64,000 bases of DNA from Candidatus Gastranaerophilales bacterium (lineage in GTDB: Bacteria; Cyanobacteriota; Vampirovibrionia; Gastranaerophilales; Gastranaerophilaceae): contig CALUQO010000003.1 in the NCBI GenBank assembly GCA_944322935.1, forward strand, positions 22,767 to 86,766, given 5' to 3'. Under the pieces are notes generated by a model. The model searched no databases. It was not told where the DNA came from and saw only the letters and a list, made by a program, of their open reading frames with translations. A program made the position numbers and the translations under genes. Of this stretch, positions 54,111 to 63,471 are shown one piece after another; the first letter of the stretch is position 1; each line of letters begins with the position of its first letter.

Positions 54111-55385
54111 ATGCATATTTTAGCTATTAGCACGAATAATCAAACTAATTATAATCATCAAAGAATAAAAAGAGTATCTTTTGGTGTTCTGTTTAATAAA
54201 GACAAACATACAAATGATCTTAATGACATACTGAAAGATTATAAAGAAAGGGATCTCAGTGATTATGATACCTTTGAAAAAGAAAACAAAAAATTAAAAG
54301 AGGAATATAAAGCTGAAAAGAAAAATGCGGAAAAATCCTGGTTTTTTAGAAACAAAAAAATAGCAAAAATTGAAGAAAAATATGATAATAAATTTGATGG
54401 TCTTAAGCGTGGTTTGAATGCATTTTTAAGCAAAATAGATTTACATTTGGCAGATTTAAAATTATTGGAAGAAACATTAAAAGCACGGAGTGATGCTTTA
54501 GATGAACTGGCTGATATAAAAAATGCGCAAGCTGCTTTATTAAAAGCAAAAGAAATTGCAGAGGCACAAAAAAATAACCCAACAGGCTTAAATATGATTG
54601 CCGGCTATGAAAAAGAAAAAAACATTCTTCATGATCTGTTTATAGATAAAATGACGCAAGAACGCATCAATATTATTGATCCAGAAGAACTACCTAAAGG
54701 AATACTTTTATATGGACCAACAGGATGCGGCAAATCTGCAATAGTAAATGCCATAGTTGATGATATATATAGAACAAAAGATGAGAAAGATAAATATTTT
54801 GTAAAAATCGATACTTCAGAGGATTCTGATGCAGTTATAAAAAAAATAGTTACCGCTTTAGCAAATGCACGCAAAAACTATATCAATACAAATTGCAGGA
54901 CAATAATATTATTAGATGAAGTAGAGGCTATAGCCAATAGAGAAGATACTGATACTGCCGAGCAAATAAAAGCCGCTATTGAATCGGCAGATGAAAATTA
55001 TTGTACATTTTTCCTGACAACTAATTATCCTAAAGAGATTGAGCCTGGTGTTATTGGGAAAAACAGGGTTGAATATCATATTCCAATGGATCCACCTAAC
55101 AAAGAAAATATGATTAAAGTTTTAGAATATTATTTTAATAAACTTGACGTCAAAAATTTGAATTATCAAGATTTAGCTGATACGCTAATAGAAGAACAAA
55201 ATAAACAAAATGGAAGATATAGCAATAGTGGAATAAAAAGCATATATAAAACTTGTAAAGACATAAAAGGATTGAGCCAAGAAAAAATTAAGAATATAAT
55301 AAGAAATACTCCAGTGAATATTACTGAAGAAGAATATAATTGTTATTTAGAAGATAAAAAAGAGTTTGGTGGTGTTGATGATTAA
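54111..55385 (+). CDS. SFxG-type AAA+ ATPase
   Basis: A 424-residue protein with RVSFGVLF at residues 21-28. A long charged coiled coil follows (about 40-180, KEEYKAEKKNAEKSWFFRNK), then an AAA+ domain: Walker A GPTGCGKS (about 201-208), Walker B TIILLDEVEA (about 264-272), sensor 1 FFLTTNYPKEIEPG with the conserved Asn, and helical lid with RYSNSGIKSIYKTC. All catalytic motifs are complete. It is probably a cytoplasmic unfoldase or remodelling ATPase. It heads a three-gene unit with overlapping ends (a small membrane protein, then a degenerate AAA protein). Confidence 0.85.
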   Translation: MHILAISTNNQTNYNHQRIKRVSFGVLFNKDKHTNDLNDILKDYKERDLSDYDTFEKENKKLKEEYKAEKKNAEKSWFFRNKKIAKIEEKYDNKFDGLKRGLNAFLSKIDLHLADLKLLEETLKARSDALDELADIKNAQAALLKAKEIAEAQKNNPTGLNMIAGYEKEKNILHDLFIDKMTQERINIIDPEELPKGILLYGPTGCGKSAIVNAIVDDIYRTKDEKDKYFVKIDTSEDSDAVIKKIVTALANARKNYINTNCRTIILLDEVEAIANREDTDTAEQIKAAIESADENYCTFFLTTNYPKEIEPGVIGKNRVEYHIPMDPPNKENMIKVLEYYFNKLDVKNLNYQDLADTLIEEQNKQNGRYSNSGIKSIYKTCKDIKGLSQEKIKNIIRNTPVNITEEEYNCYLEDKKEFGGVDD

Positions 55386-55776
55386 TAAAATAGACAATAA
55401 AAAATTAGCATATAATGCTGGAATTCCAATAGCAACAACTGCCGTTGGTGCTGCTACAGGCTATTCTTTATATAGATATTATTCTTATCCCAGTGTAGTG
55501 CAAGGACTAAAAGAAAACAGAAATAAAGTTAATGCATTTTGTGATGAAATTTTAAAGAAGCATAATAATTCAGAATATGCAAAAGAACAAGTTAAATCAT
55601 TAAAACAAAGTGCAATTCGTATTGTTCGTACAGCTAGGATAGATTTAGAAATTGTAAAGGTTAAATATCCTGTAGTTGGTGCTATTGTTGGTTTAGCAAT
55701 TGGGGGAATTGGTGTTTTAGCAAATCATATTTACAAAAACAAGACGAACGTAAAAAACAAAAATGAAAATATATAA
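55378..55776 (+). CDS. Small membrane protein between two AAA proteins
   Basis: A 132-residue protein with two hydrophobic segments (IPIATTAVGAATGYSLY at about 16-32, VVGAIVGLAIGGIGVLANH at about 100-118) that flank a basic helical middle. The ATG at 55378 overlaps the AAA stop by 8 bases, and its own end overlaps the next gene by 14 bases, so all three are translationally coupled. It may anchor the ATPase complex to the membrane. Confidence 0.72.
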   Translation: MINKIDNKKLAYNAGIPIATTAVGAATGYSLYRYYSYPSVVQGLKENRNKVNAFCDEILKKHNNSEYAKEQVKSLKQSAIRIVRTARIDLEIVKVKYPVVGAIVGLAIGGIGVLANHIYKNKTNVKNKNENI

Positions 55777-57382
55777 TTCACCTGTAAGCTTTTTATACAA
55801 TAATAATTTACAAAATAGACATCAAATAGTATTGGCACATAAGAACAATATTCAAAATCAAAGTGATGCTTGTTCTTTTAAAGGTAATAAATATCTAAAA
55901 GATAATAGAAAAATAATTGATTCTGCATATGAATGGGAAGACAAAGCAATAGAGCAGTTGATTGATACCGCATCAAATAATAACTTAACTGATGAAGTTT
56001 TTCTTGATAAATTAAAAGAAATATTGATTAAGGGGTTAAGTAGAGAAAAGGGGGTTTTAAAAACAAAGGCTGCTATTAAAGAAAAAACATTCTCAGGATT
56101 TGAAAGTTTTGTCGTAGACTACTTTTGTGGTTTATTTTGTAAAGAATCTGCAAATTTTCAACCGGAATCTTTTCTGATTTACCCAGATATTTTGAAAAGA
56201 TCATTGAATGATAAAAGATTTTATTTATTATTAAGGAAGTTTTCACTAGAAAATTATAATAAAAATTATAGTAGCGTTAATATTGAGAAAAAGGGTAGGG
56301 CTTTTTATAAAGATAAAGTTAAAGAATTTCCTTTACATATAAAAAAATCTTACATAACTCCAGATGAAGAAGAATATAATTGTATTGTTGAAAGCGATTA
56401 TTATGCAGAAGACTATTTTGGTATTTTAGCCAGTAAATTTATTGAAAAGCTAAAAGAATACCATAGACAATTAGAACTGAAGAAAGTAAAAGAAACAAAA
56501 GTTATCGACCAAAGTGCCAGATCCAAAGCCGAAATATTACTCAAAATACAAAATGCAAGAGAACATTTATTATATGATTACATTCAAAATATCTCTATTT
56601 GCAAAGAATTAAATAGTATAAATCCAAATGCCCTGCAAGATCTTATTCCTAATTCTATTGTAATAGCACATTCACAAAAAAATATCCGTGATGAGGTTTT
56701 AAATTGGCTAATAGATAATACAAACTGTAATAAAAGTAAAATTACCAATACAAACGAACTGGACCACAAAAAACTAGCTGCCCAAATACGTGGAGCATTA
56801 GAAGATAATGAAAAAATATTTCAAGAAACTGGTCGACCCGGATTTATCTATATAGAAAATTTTGAAAATTTTATTAAAAATACAGTGCCAAAATTCAAAT
56901 TGGCTGCATTTAAAACATTACTGGAAAAAACTTGGTCACAATATCATTCAACAATAGTTTTTACAACGAACGATATTTTGTCATTAGACAATATTTCTAA
57001 ACAACCACACAGGTCAATGGTTTTAGATATAGAAAAAGATCCTATAATTGAAAGACTTAAACCATTAAAAGACGAAAATATGAGTAACTTTAGGGATGGT
57101 TTGAGAATAAAATACGGATCCGAAAAAGATCATGATTATGTGGATGTTTACCTCGGATGTTTTGGTACAGCACGAGATATATTATGGGTTGATTCCAAAT
57201 ATACAGGTGATGTAAAAATTGTTTTAGATAACATGAATCTTATAAAACAAAGAGGTCAGTTTAAAGATGTATCCAAAATTCAATGTGCTTGTGAAGATAC
57301 TAACAGATTGTTAGCATTAGGCTTTAAACCACTAAATGATGTGGACAAAGAAGGCTCAAGAATTTTTGAGAAAAAAATATAA
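55763..57382 (+). CDS. SFxG-type degenerate AAA protein
   Basis: A 539-residue protein with ACSFKGNKY (motif 37-41). The C-terminal half has the frame of an AAA domain without catalytic residues. IPNSIVIAHSQKNIRDEVL stands where Walker A should be and has no GKT. PGFIYIENFENF resembles a Walker B strand in place but with Asn in the catalytic positions, and TIVFTTNDILSL resembles sensor 1. The N-terminal half is helical and unrecognised. It probably forms a mixed complex with the active AAA protein encoded at 54111, as inactive AAA subunits do elsewhere. Confidence 0.72.
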   Translation: MKIYNSPVSFLYNNNLQNRHQIVLAHKNNIQNQSDACSFKGNKYLKDNRKIIDSAYEWEDKAIEQLIDTASNNNLTDEVFLDKLKEILIKGLSREKGVLKTKAAIKEKTFSGFESFVVDYFCGLFCKESANFQPESFLIYPDILKRSLNDKRFYLLLRKFSLENYNKNYSSVNIEKKGRAFYKDKVKEFPLHIKKSYITPDEEEYNCIVESDYYAEDYFGILASKFIEKLKEYHRQLELKKVKETKVIDQSARSKAEILLKIQNAREHLLYDYIQNISICKELNSINPNALQDLIPNSIVIAHSQKNIRDEVLNWLIDNTNCNKSKITNTNELDHKKLAAQIRGALEDNEKIFQETGRPGFIYIENFENFIKNTVPKFKLAAFKTLLEKTWSQYHSTIVFTTNDILSLDNISKQPHRSMVLDIEKDPIIERLKPLKDENMSNFRDGLRIKYGSEKDHDYVDVYLGCFGTARDILWVDSKYTGDVKIVLDNMNLIKQRGQFKDVSKIQCACEDTNRLLALGFKPLNDVDKEGSRIFEKKI

Positions 57383-57387
57383 TAAAC

Positions 57388-59946
57388 TTAAATTTTATCT
57401 TTAATACTGTTAAATTCTTTAAGCTCATCTTCCGTAATTTCAGGTATAGTATGTTCCAATGTATTTAATATTTTTTCTTGAGTTATACCTTTGTCCTTAT
57501 TTAAGGAAAAATTGTTTGCTGTCATTTTACATTGTGCAATATTTTTTATATCTGTGTTAGAAAAAGCCCTATTTGTATTATGTGCTTTTTCTAATATTTT
57601 ATTTGTTATTAAATCATAGTCTATGGGTGTAGTAGCTTTTTGAGTATAAAGTTTTAATATTTCTTTTATTTCATCTGGTTTTGCAATATTAACTGGCATT
57701 TTAACTGCAATAGCAGCATTTTCGAGAATAGGTTTGTAAATCAAGTCAGGATGATTTGTTGTCATAAACAATGAAATGTGATATTTAGATGCACAATCCT
57801 TAATAAATTCATTAAATTTATCAAGAACAGCTCGATCTTCATCATTTTTTGGTTGACTTAAAAATGTTGTACATTCGTCCATTATATAAAAGAATTGTCT
57901 TTTATTCGGATCTTTTTCGTATCTGATTTTTTGTTCATTTGCAGTTTTTAATAAAGAGTCGAAACATTCTTTTTTACTTCCAATTAACTTCTTTTTTATT
58001 CCGGGAGAACCAAATTGTTCTCGTGCTGAATTAAGCATTAAAGTTTTTCCCACTCCACGTGGTCCGTATAGCAAAATAGCATTTGGATACTCTTCTGGTA
58101 AAGTATTTTCCGTATCAATTGCAAGTATTCCAAAACTATTAATTAACTGTGCAAGCTCGTTAGAATATCCTGCAATATTTGCAAATCCTCTTGTTTTAAT
58201 ACCTGAGCCTGCTGTTTTGTCTTTATTTATATAGCTTTTGATAAAGTCATCAATCTTTTGAACATCGGGTTTTTGATTTGTTTGAGTCAATTTTTCTTCA
58301 GATTGTTTTGTGTTTTGAATAGTATTATTAAGGCTCGACAAGGAACCTTTAAATTCATTATTTGTTTTTTCATTAATTTTATCAGCAAGTTCTTGGAAGT
58401 CTTGTTTTATACATCTGGATATTTCAAATATAAAAGCCCTATCTTTAAATTGGTTTATAAATTCTAATGAGTCAATTTTTTCAATGTTTTTTAAATTTAT
58501 TTTTTCTGACACGTCATCTAAAACTTTTGTAAATTCTTTAAATATGTCTGGATCTTCAAATATTTTTTGAGTAATTATATCATAATTGTGCTTTGCCATA
58601 TCTGTAATTAATGCATCAGCCGATAAGTCACAAACTTCATATGCAACACCTGTCAAAATCGTATTTAATAATGCATCATTAGCAATAGCTTTAAATTGTT
58701 CTGTTGTAATTCCTTGTTCTCCGTTTTTAACTTTTTTTACATACGGAATTAATGGAGGAAGGAAATTTGAAAGAAAAATTAAAGGAGCACGTTCTGTTGC
58801 ATTATCTATTATTTGTGCTGTTAATTGTCCAAATAAAGCTTTAGTCTCATCAGGTACTTTTTCTAATGCATCTTGTAATATATTTTCTTGATTTAATGTA
58901 GTTATATCTGCACCATTAACTAATCCATTATGAAGCGCATCTGGAATATCCTTCAAACAATGTAAAATATTTCCATTTAATGTCCCTCCAATAATTAGTT
59001 TTTGTGATAGATATTTTCCTGATCTTAATAGCTGATTTTGACAATTCATTTGCCTAGATTTAACTTGTTTAACAAAGTTTATTCCCATGGATCTTGTTAA
59101 ATAAAAACTAGCAATAGAATTTCCCCCTCGTGTTGTGGACTCTGTAATAGGGACACTTGCTGGGCCAAATGCTAGATCAGCAGTAATACCCATGATAGAA
59201 TTGATATATTGTGCGGCTCTCATTCCGACATAAGCTTTTGAAAAAAATTCTGTACCACCATATATCATTGCAGCACTAGCCGGTACATCTAAATAATCCC
59301 TTAACATAAAAAACATATTTGTTTGAATACCTCTTTGTATCCAAGCATCTACACCACTAACTGATGCTTTACCAACTAAAGCCGCAGAAGTTGCACAAGC
59401 AGCTGCATGTGCATTAATTATTTTTCTACATTCAATTTCATCTGCTTGTGTTATTTTTCGTGATACCTGTACGGGACTACTTTTGAAAGATATATTAGAT
59501 AATTTATTATTTTGTTTTTTTTCATTAAGATAGTCTTGAAAAAAATCTTCTAATTCTTTAAATACAGCTATTTGTTCTGGGGTAAGATTTATTGAGTCGT
59601 TACGTGCTAGCTGTAGTTTTTCTTTAGCATGATTTCTCATAAAAATTGCAAAATTATTCGCAACTTTTTCATTTGTAAATAAGAGATTTGAATTTTCAGC
59701 AGAACCCAAAAGTGGCTTATTTTTTTCAAGATTATTTTTCATAAATTCTTGTGATAAATTTTTATCTTCAAGAATATCAATAGTTGACAATTTTCCTGCA
59801 AATGAATATCTATTAAAACTATACCTATTAACCATAAAATTATCGAGATTACTATTATGGTGTGGATTTGATAGTGCCTTTGTATTTTTATTTATTGCAG
59901 CTTTGGGCATACTATTATGCCAACTATTGCCTTGTATAATCAACAT
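57388..59946 (-). CDS. SFxG-type membrane protein with C-terminal AAA ATPase
   Basis: An 852-residue protein with YSFAG at 47-51 and a second variant, NISFKSSP, at about 150. From about 168 there are glycine/alanine-rich amphipathic helices like those of the DUF697/YcjF group (INAHAAACATSAALVGKASV, FFMLRDYLDVPASAAMIYGG), possibly two to four membrane passes. After a linker comes a full AAA domain: Walker A YGPRGVGKT at about 625, Walker B FFYIMDECTTFL at about 686, and sensor 1 LFMTTNHPD. It converges with the degenerate AAA gene (5 bases between stops). It follows the gene at 59965 closely and probably shares its transcript. Confidence 0.8.
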   Translation of the reverse strand: MLIIQGNSWHNSMPKAAINKNTKALSNPHHNSNLDNFMVNRYSFNRYSFAGKLSTIDILEDKNLSQEFMKNNLEKNKPLLGSAENSNLLFTNEKVANNFAIFMRNHAKEKLQLARNDSINLTPEQIAVFKELEDFFQDYLNEKKQNNKLSNISFKSSPVQVSRKITQADEIECRKIINAHAAACATSAALVGKASVSGVDAWIQRGIQTNMFFMLRDYLDVPASAAMIYGGTEFFSKAYVGMRAAQYINSIMGITADLAFGPASVPITESTTRGGNSIASFYLTRSMGINFVKQVKSRQMNCQNQLLRSGKYLSQKLIIGGTLNGNILHCLKDIPDALHNGLVNGADITTLNQENILQDALEKVPDETKALFGQLTAQIIDNATERAPLIFLSNFLPPLIPYVKKVKNGEQGITTEQFKAIANDALLNTILTGVAYEVCDLSADALITDMAKHNYDIITQKIFEDPDIFKEFTKVLDDVSEKINLKNIEKIDSLEFINQFKDRAFIFEISRCIKQDFQELADKINEKTNNEFKGSLSSLNNTIQNTKQSEEKLTQTNQKPDVQKIDDFIKSYINKDKTAGSGIKTRGFANIAGYSNELAQLINSFGILAIDTENTLPEEYPNAILLYGPRGVGKTLMLNSAREQFGSPGIKKKLIGSKKECFDSLLKTANEQKIRYEKDPNKRQFFYIMDECTTFLSQPKNDEDRAVLDKFNEFIKDCASKYHISLFMTTNHPDLIYKPILENAAIAVKMPVNIAKPDEIKEILKLYTQKATTPIDYDLITNKILEKAHNTNRAFSNTDIKNIAQCKMTANNFSLNKDKGITQEKILNTLEHTIPEITEDELKEFNSIKDKI

Positions 59947-59964
59947 ATTCTAAATGCCATCCTT

Positions 59965-61287
59965 TTAGTCATTATCACCCGCAAGATGGAATAATGATTT
60001 TACTAAGTGAAACATTGTTGAATCTTGACCATTATCGTCAACATCTATACTCGTATCAGTCATTCCTATATCATTATTATCAATATTCTCTGGAACATTA
60101 GGTGTTGTTTCCATGCATGAAAGATGGATAGAGTCTATAAAATCTCCAAAAGTTTGGGGATTTTCGGGTAGATATTGAATAAATTCTGGATAGTTAACTG
60201 TTACATAATTTTCAAGCTTATGTTCATTTGCAAATTGCATTAACTTTACAAACGTATCATCATCAATTTTCTCAGTACGTAACAATGAGTCTACTTCATC
60301 AGTTAAAGATAATCTATGTATGGCTCCAGATTTATCTTGAACATCTACAACTCTTCTGCCAAATATATCATAGGCTTTAGTGTGGTCAAAACCGACAGTT
60401 GAAGGATCACCATTATCTTTATCAGAAAAATAGTCTTTTAATTTTTGTAATGTTGTTCTATTGTCATTTGGTCTGATTTTTCCATAGCCAACACCCATAT
60501 GTAAATCTTGTTCAGTAGCTTTTTCTCCAAAATATTCTTCTGGAGTCATACCATGAGCATCTTTAAATTGTTCTCTATTTTTTGCCCACCATGGATATTC
60601 TCTGGATCTTTCATGTACTTGGTCAATTCCTCCTTGATCCCAATATTTTCCTGCATGTTCATGAGCACCAAAACTTATTGGATCTGGAACAACTATCTCT
60701 TCCAACTCTCCATCCGAATTCACTGCTGAACAAAGCCCTGCTTCTTTATCTATCAAAATTCCATTTTCTGGGTCAATATATTTAAAGTCATCTTTTGAAA
60801 GATTGATATATATTCCTTTTTCTGCATTTTCATATATACCATTCTCTTCATCAATGTAATCAAATCTGTCAGGATTTATATCTATACCTGCATTTTTCAT
60901 CTTAAATGTGTTATTAGCAACATCAACAACTATATTATCATTTGGACCTCTTAATTCAGATGCATCAGCAAAATATGTTCCATCACTTAAAAATATTTGT
61001 TCCGGATTTTGGGCTCTTGCCAAAGCAACTGTCATCCCAAGAGAAAAGAGAACAGGAGCACCAACAAAAGCAACTGCTGGCAGCGCTTCTACAATATTTT
61101 GTTTAACTTTTGAAACTTTTTCTTTATCTATACCCTTAAAAGAAACATCATTACTTTTTACAAATGTATCATTAGACAAATTATTCAACATCATTGCATT
61201 TGAATTGTTTTTTAAAGGTGTACTGTACTTTTTGTTAATATTACTTACATTTAAATTTGAAATAGCATTTAAAAACTGAACTTGCAT
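59965..61287 (-). CDS. SFxG-type single-pass protein with acidic repeats
   Basis: A 440-residue protein with NDVSFKGID (motif 48-52), followed by one hydrophobic segment at about 70-90 (ALPAVAFVGAPVLFSLGMTV). The rest is acidic. Two similar units, FDYIDEENGIYENAEKG and FKYIDPENGILIDKEAG, lie at about 140-185, and ISFGAHEHAGKYW is a second motif-like site. AAGGAGAG precedes the ATG. The acidic units could bind calcium or be a beta-strand repeat. It is the first gene of a unit with the membrane-AAA gene, so it may be its substrate or adaptor. Confidence 0.75.
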   Translation of the reverse strand: MQVQFLNAISNLNVSNINKKYSTPLKNNSNAMMLNNLSNDTFVKSNDVSFKGIDKEKVSKVKQNIVEALPAVAFVGAPVLFSLGMTVALARAQNPEQIFLSDGTYFADASELRGPNDNIVVDVANNTFKMKNAGIDINPDRFDYIDEENGIYENAEKGIYINLSKDDFKYIDPENGILIDKEAGLCSAVNSDGELEEIVVPDPISFGAHEHAGKYWDQGGIDQVHERSREYPWWAKNREQFKDAHGMTPEEYFGEKATEQDLHMGVGYGKIRPNDNRTTLQKLKDYFSDKDNGDPSTVGFDHTKAYDIFGRRVVDVQDKSGAIHRLSLTDEVDSLLRTEKIDDDTFVKLMQFANEHKLENYVTVNYPEFIQYLPENPQTFGDFIDSIHLSCMETTPNVPENIDNNDIGMTDTSIDVDDNGQDSTMFHLVKSLFHLAGDND

Positions 61288-61452
61288 ATACTCTCCTTAC
61301 GTTTTTTTTGGCTTTAAAAAGTCAATAAAAAAATTTTTGTTAATTTTAACAATAAATCTTTACATATCTTAAACTTGATGTTTTAATTCTAATACAATTT
61401 TGAGTATTTTAGTATTTAATTACTTAAACATTACTTATTTGTTACATTTTTA

Positions 61453-61899
61453 CTATTTCAAATAATCAGTAATTACATCAATAATATTTTTTTCATCTTC
61501 TTGCTGCAAAAGAATATATGGACGAGCAGGAATATCAACAGATTTGTTTTTGCCTGTTTGTCCACCTAATTGGTGAATTGCTGCATATTCAAGATTTGAA
61601 CCTATAACCGCTGAATCATTGTCATAATATGTATTAATAGAAGATGCCAGCTGACCAGTAACCTGTAAAATTTGTCCGGGCCAGTGTCCATTTTTCTCTC
61701 GTTGTTTTTTAGTTGAGTCTGCAAGATCTTTCCATTTATCAGGTCTTCCTTCTGATTTAAAGTTTTCTTCTGTCGAATATGCTAAAATCCCTGCAATGTT
61801 TTTCATTACAGGGCGTAAGTTTTCTGCTTTTTTTGCTAATTCTAGCAAATATTTTTCTATTTCAGTATTATTCAGTTTTATTTCTATCGGTTCAGACAT
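61453..61899 (-). CDS. Phage virion morphogenesis protein (tail completion, Mu gpG-like)
   Basis: A 148-residue structural phage protein. Family marks are the early block YLLELAKKAENLRPVMKNIA, then FKSEGRPDKWKDLADSTKKQ, QILQVTGQLASSI, and the end of the fold YAAIHQLGGQTGKNKSVDIP followed by ARPYILL. It is involved in tail or head completion. Its start overlaps the end of the phage dam gene (ATGTCTGA), so the two are coupled. All prophage genes seen here run on the minus strand. Confidence 0.88.
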   Translation of the reverse strand: MSEPIEIKLNNTEIEKYLLELAKKAENLRPVMKNIAGILAYSTEENFKSEGRPDKWKDLADSTKKQREKNGHWPGQILQVTGQLASSINTYYDNDSAVIGSNLEYAAIHQLGGQTGKNKSVDIPARPYILLQQEDEKNIIDVITDYLK

Positions 61900-62686
61900 T
61901 CTTTATCGGATAATTAGCAATTAAAAGTTCTTTATAAATATTATTAGTAATACCTTGTCTGTTGTTAATTCCTTTTTGTCTTTGAACTTCAATCATCTCA
62001 AAGCCTTTGTATAATTCTCTAATTTTGGGAGAATCATCGTAAGATAAAAGAAAACGACCTTTGATATTACTTAATACATTTCTTAAACGTTCGTGTTCAA
62101 AGTTCTCTGTAGACGTTACTTCATAGCCGCAGCCTGTTGAATACGGTGGATCACAATAGAAAAACGCACCCTCGTGGTCGTATTGTGCAATTAACTTTTC
62201 AAAATCTCTGTGTTCAATAAGTACTTTGTCCAATCGTTTATGAATGGCATCAATTTTAATTAGAGTATTAGAAAGACTTTTGCAAGCACCGCCGGCTGAT
62301 TTTTTAACACAACCAAAAGTAGAACCTTTACCACCAAAAGAACGGGTAATTAAGAAAAAGAACTTTGCAGCTTTTTGAACATCAGTAATTGGATTTGAGT
62401 TCATAAACTGCATAAACATTTCTCGAGAGCCAAGTAAGTATGAAAGTTCTTCTTTAAGTGCATTGGGATGGTATTTAACTATTCTGAACAGGTTAACAAG
62501 TCTGCCGTCAAGGTCATTGTATATTTCAACATCTGCCCATTTATCTTTGTAAAACAAAACCCAGCCTGCACCACCAAATGGCTCTATATATGTTTGTATA
62601 TTTTCAGGAATAAGTGGAGCAATTGTTTTTCTCAACAATCTTTTACCTCCAACCCAGTTTATTAAATGTTTCGAATCTACTGTCAT
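61892..62686 (-). CDS. Phage Dam-type DNA adenine methyltransferase (D12 class)
   Basis: A 264-residue alpha-class methyltransferase. AdoMet motifs are INWVGGKRLLRK and YIEPFGGAGWVLF; the catalytic site is FFYCDPPYSTGCGYEV. The sequence differs clearly from the chromosomal DpnM-like enzyme at 980 (FGGAGWV against FIGGGALF), so this is a separate phage lineage. GGAG precedes the ATG. It stops at TGA, a rare choice in this window, which fits foreign origin. It probably hides phage DNA from host restriction. Confidence 0.93.
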   Translation of the reverse strand: MTVDSKHLINWVGGKRLLRKTIAPLIPENIQTYIEPFGGAGWVLFYKDKWADVEIYNDLDGRLVNLFRIVKYHPNALKEELSYLLGSREMFMQFMNSNPITDVQKAAKFFFLITRSFGGKGSTFGCVKKSAGGACKSLSNTLIKIDAIHKRLDKVLIEHRDFEKLIAQYDHEGAFFYCDPPYSTGCGYEVTSTENFEHERLRNVLSNIKGRFLLSYDDSPKIRELYKGFEMIEVQRQKGINNRQGITNNIYKELLIANYPIKNV

Positions 62687-62730
62687 AGAAACTCCTTTTA
62701 AATAGTGTTTAAATATTGTTGCAAATTCTT

Positions 62731-63471
62731 TTAATCATCAGGAGTTGAACTCCATCCGACATCGGGTGCAATTTTCTTTTCGGTCAATGGGTCGGTATAA
62801 ACTGTTACGGGCTTGTATTCTCCTGATTTTTTAGAAACTAACCGCATTTCTGATGATAAACATCCAGTTGAAGAGCTGATTTGAGATTTCTTTTTAATAT
62901 TGTAATTCGCAAGAGCATTCACCCTGCAACGGCATCGCCAGCCATTCGGAGGATAAAAGCTTCTCCAGAAAGGATCATCATATGGGAAAATAAGACCATT
63001 TAATTGAGCGTGTTCCGGGCGAGTTTTGGCATCCATAACCGCAATATATTCCCAGTAAGGTCTGCTGTCTGTATTATCAAGCTGTGTCTTATATCGTCCT
63101 GCTTGGTAAGCCGTTTGCATATTAACTCTGTAAATTGTTTTTAAACGACTAACCGAACCAAGCTGAACTTGCTCGGTATTTCCTTGAGAGTCAACAATAA
63201 ACTCTTTACCCCACCAACCTTTCTTTTTAAGAATAGGCTGTATTTCTTTTTGAAAAGAGCGAAAAGTCTGTCCTTCAGAGATTGCTTTTTCAATAGCATC
63301 TTTGATGTCTTGCAAAATATCTTCTCTCATCGCCTTAGCAACAGTAAAGGATTTATGATGAGCTTCTTGCCAAATGTCATACCAATGCCAAGATACTTTG
63401 TTGTATTTTTTCTTTAAATATTTTATTGCTACCGTCGGCGCAAGTTTAAACAAGCCTTTAAGTTCGACCAT
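62731..63471 (-). CDS. Phage head morphogenesis protein (SPP1 gp7/Mu gpF-like)
   Basis: A 246-residue minor head protein. The typical core is RLKTIYRVNMQTAYQAGRYK, then VMDAKTRPEHAQLNGLIFPY, and the zinc-like or turn motif FYPPNGWRCRCRVNAL. It acts in capsid assembly or DNA ejection next to the portal. The ATG at 63471 follows GAGGTCGAG; the longer frame to 63513 lacks such a site. It overlaps the end of the upstream Dcm gene. Portal and terminase genes would be expected beyond the right edge. Confidence 0.9.
   Translation of the reverse strand: MVELKGLFKLAPTVAIKYLKKKYNKVSWHWYDIWQEAHHKSFTVAKAMREDILQDIKDAIEKAISEGQTFRSFQKEIQPILKKKGWWGKEFIVDSQGNTEQVQLGSVSRLKTIYRVNMQTAYQAGRYKTQLDNTDSRPYWEYIAVMDAKTRPEHAQLNGLIFPYDDPFWRSFYPPNGWRCRCRVNALANYNIKKKSQISSSTGCLSSEMRLVSKKSGEYKPVTVYTDPLTEKKIAPDVGWSSTPDD

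Noticed and set aside
44485..61287. Including this accessory region in the prophage
   Set aside because: No structural, replication or integrase genes; SFxG proteins and XRE pair look chromosomal. Phage genes are recognisable only from 61453.
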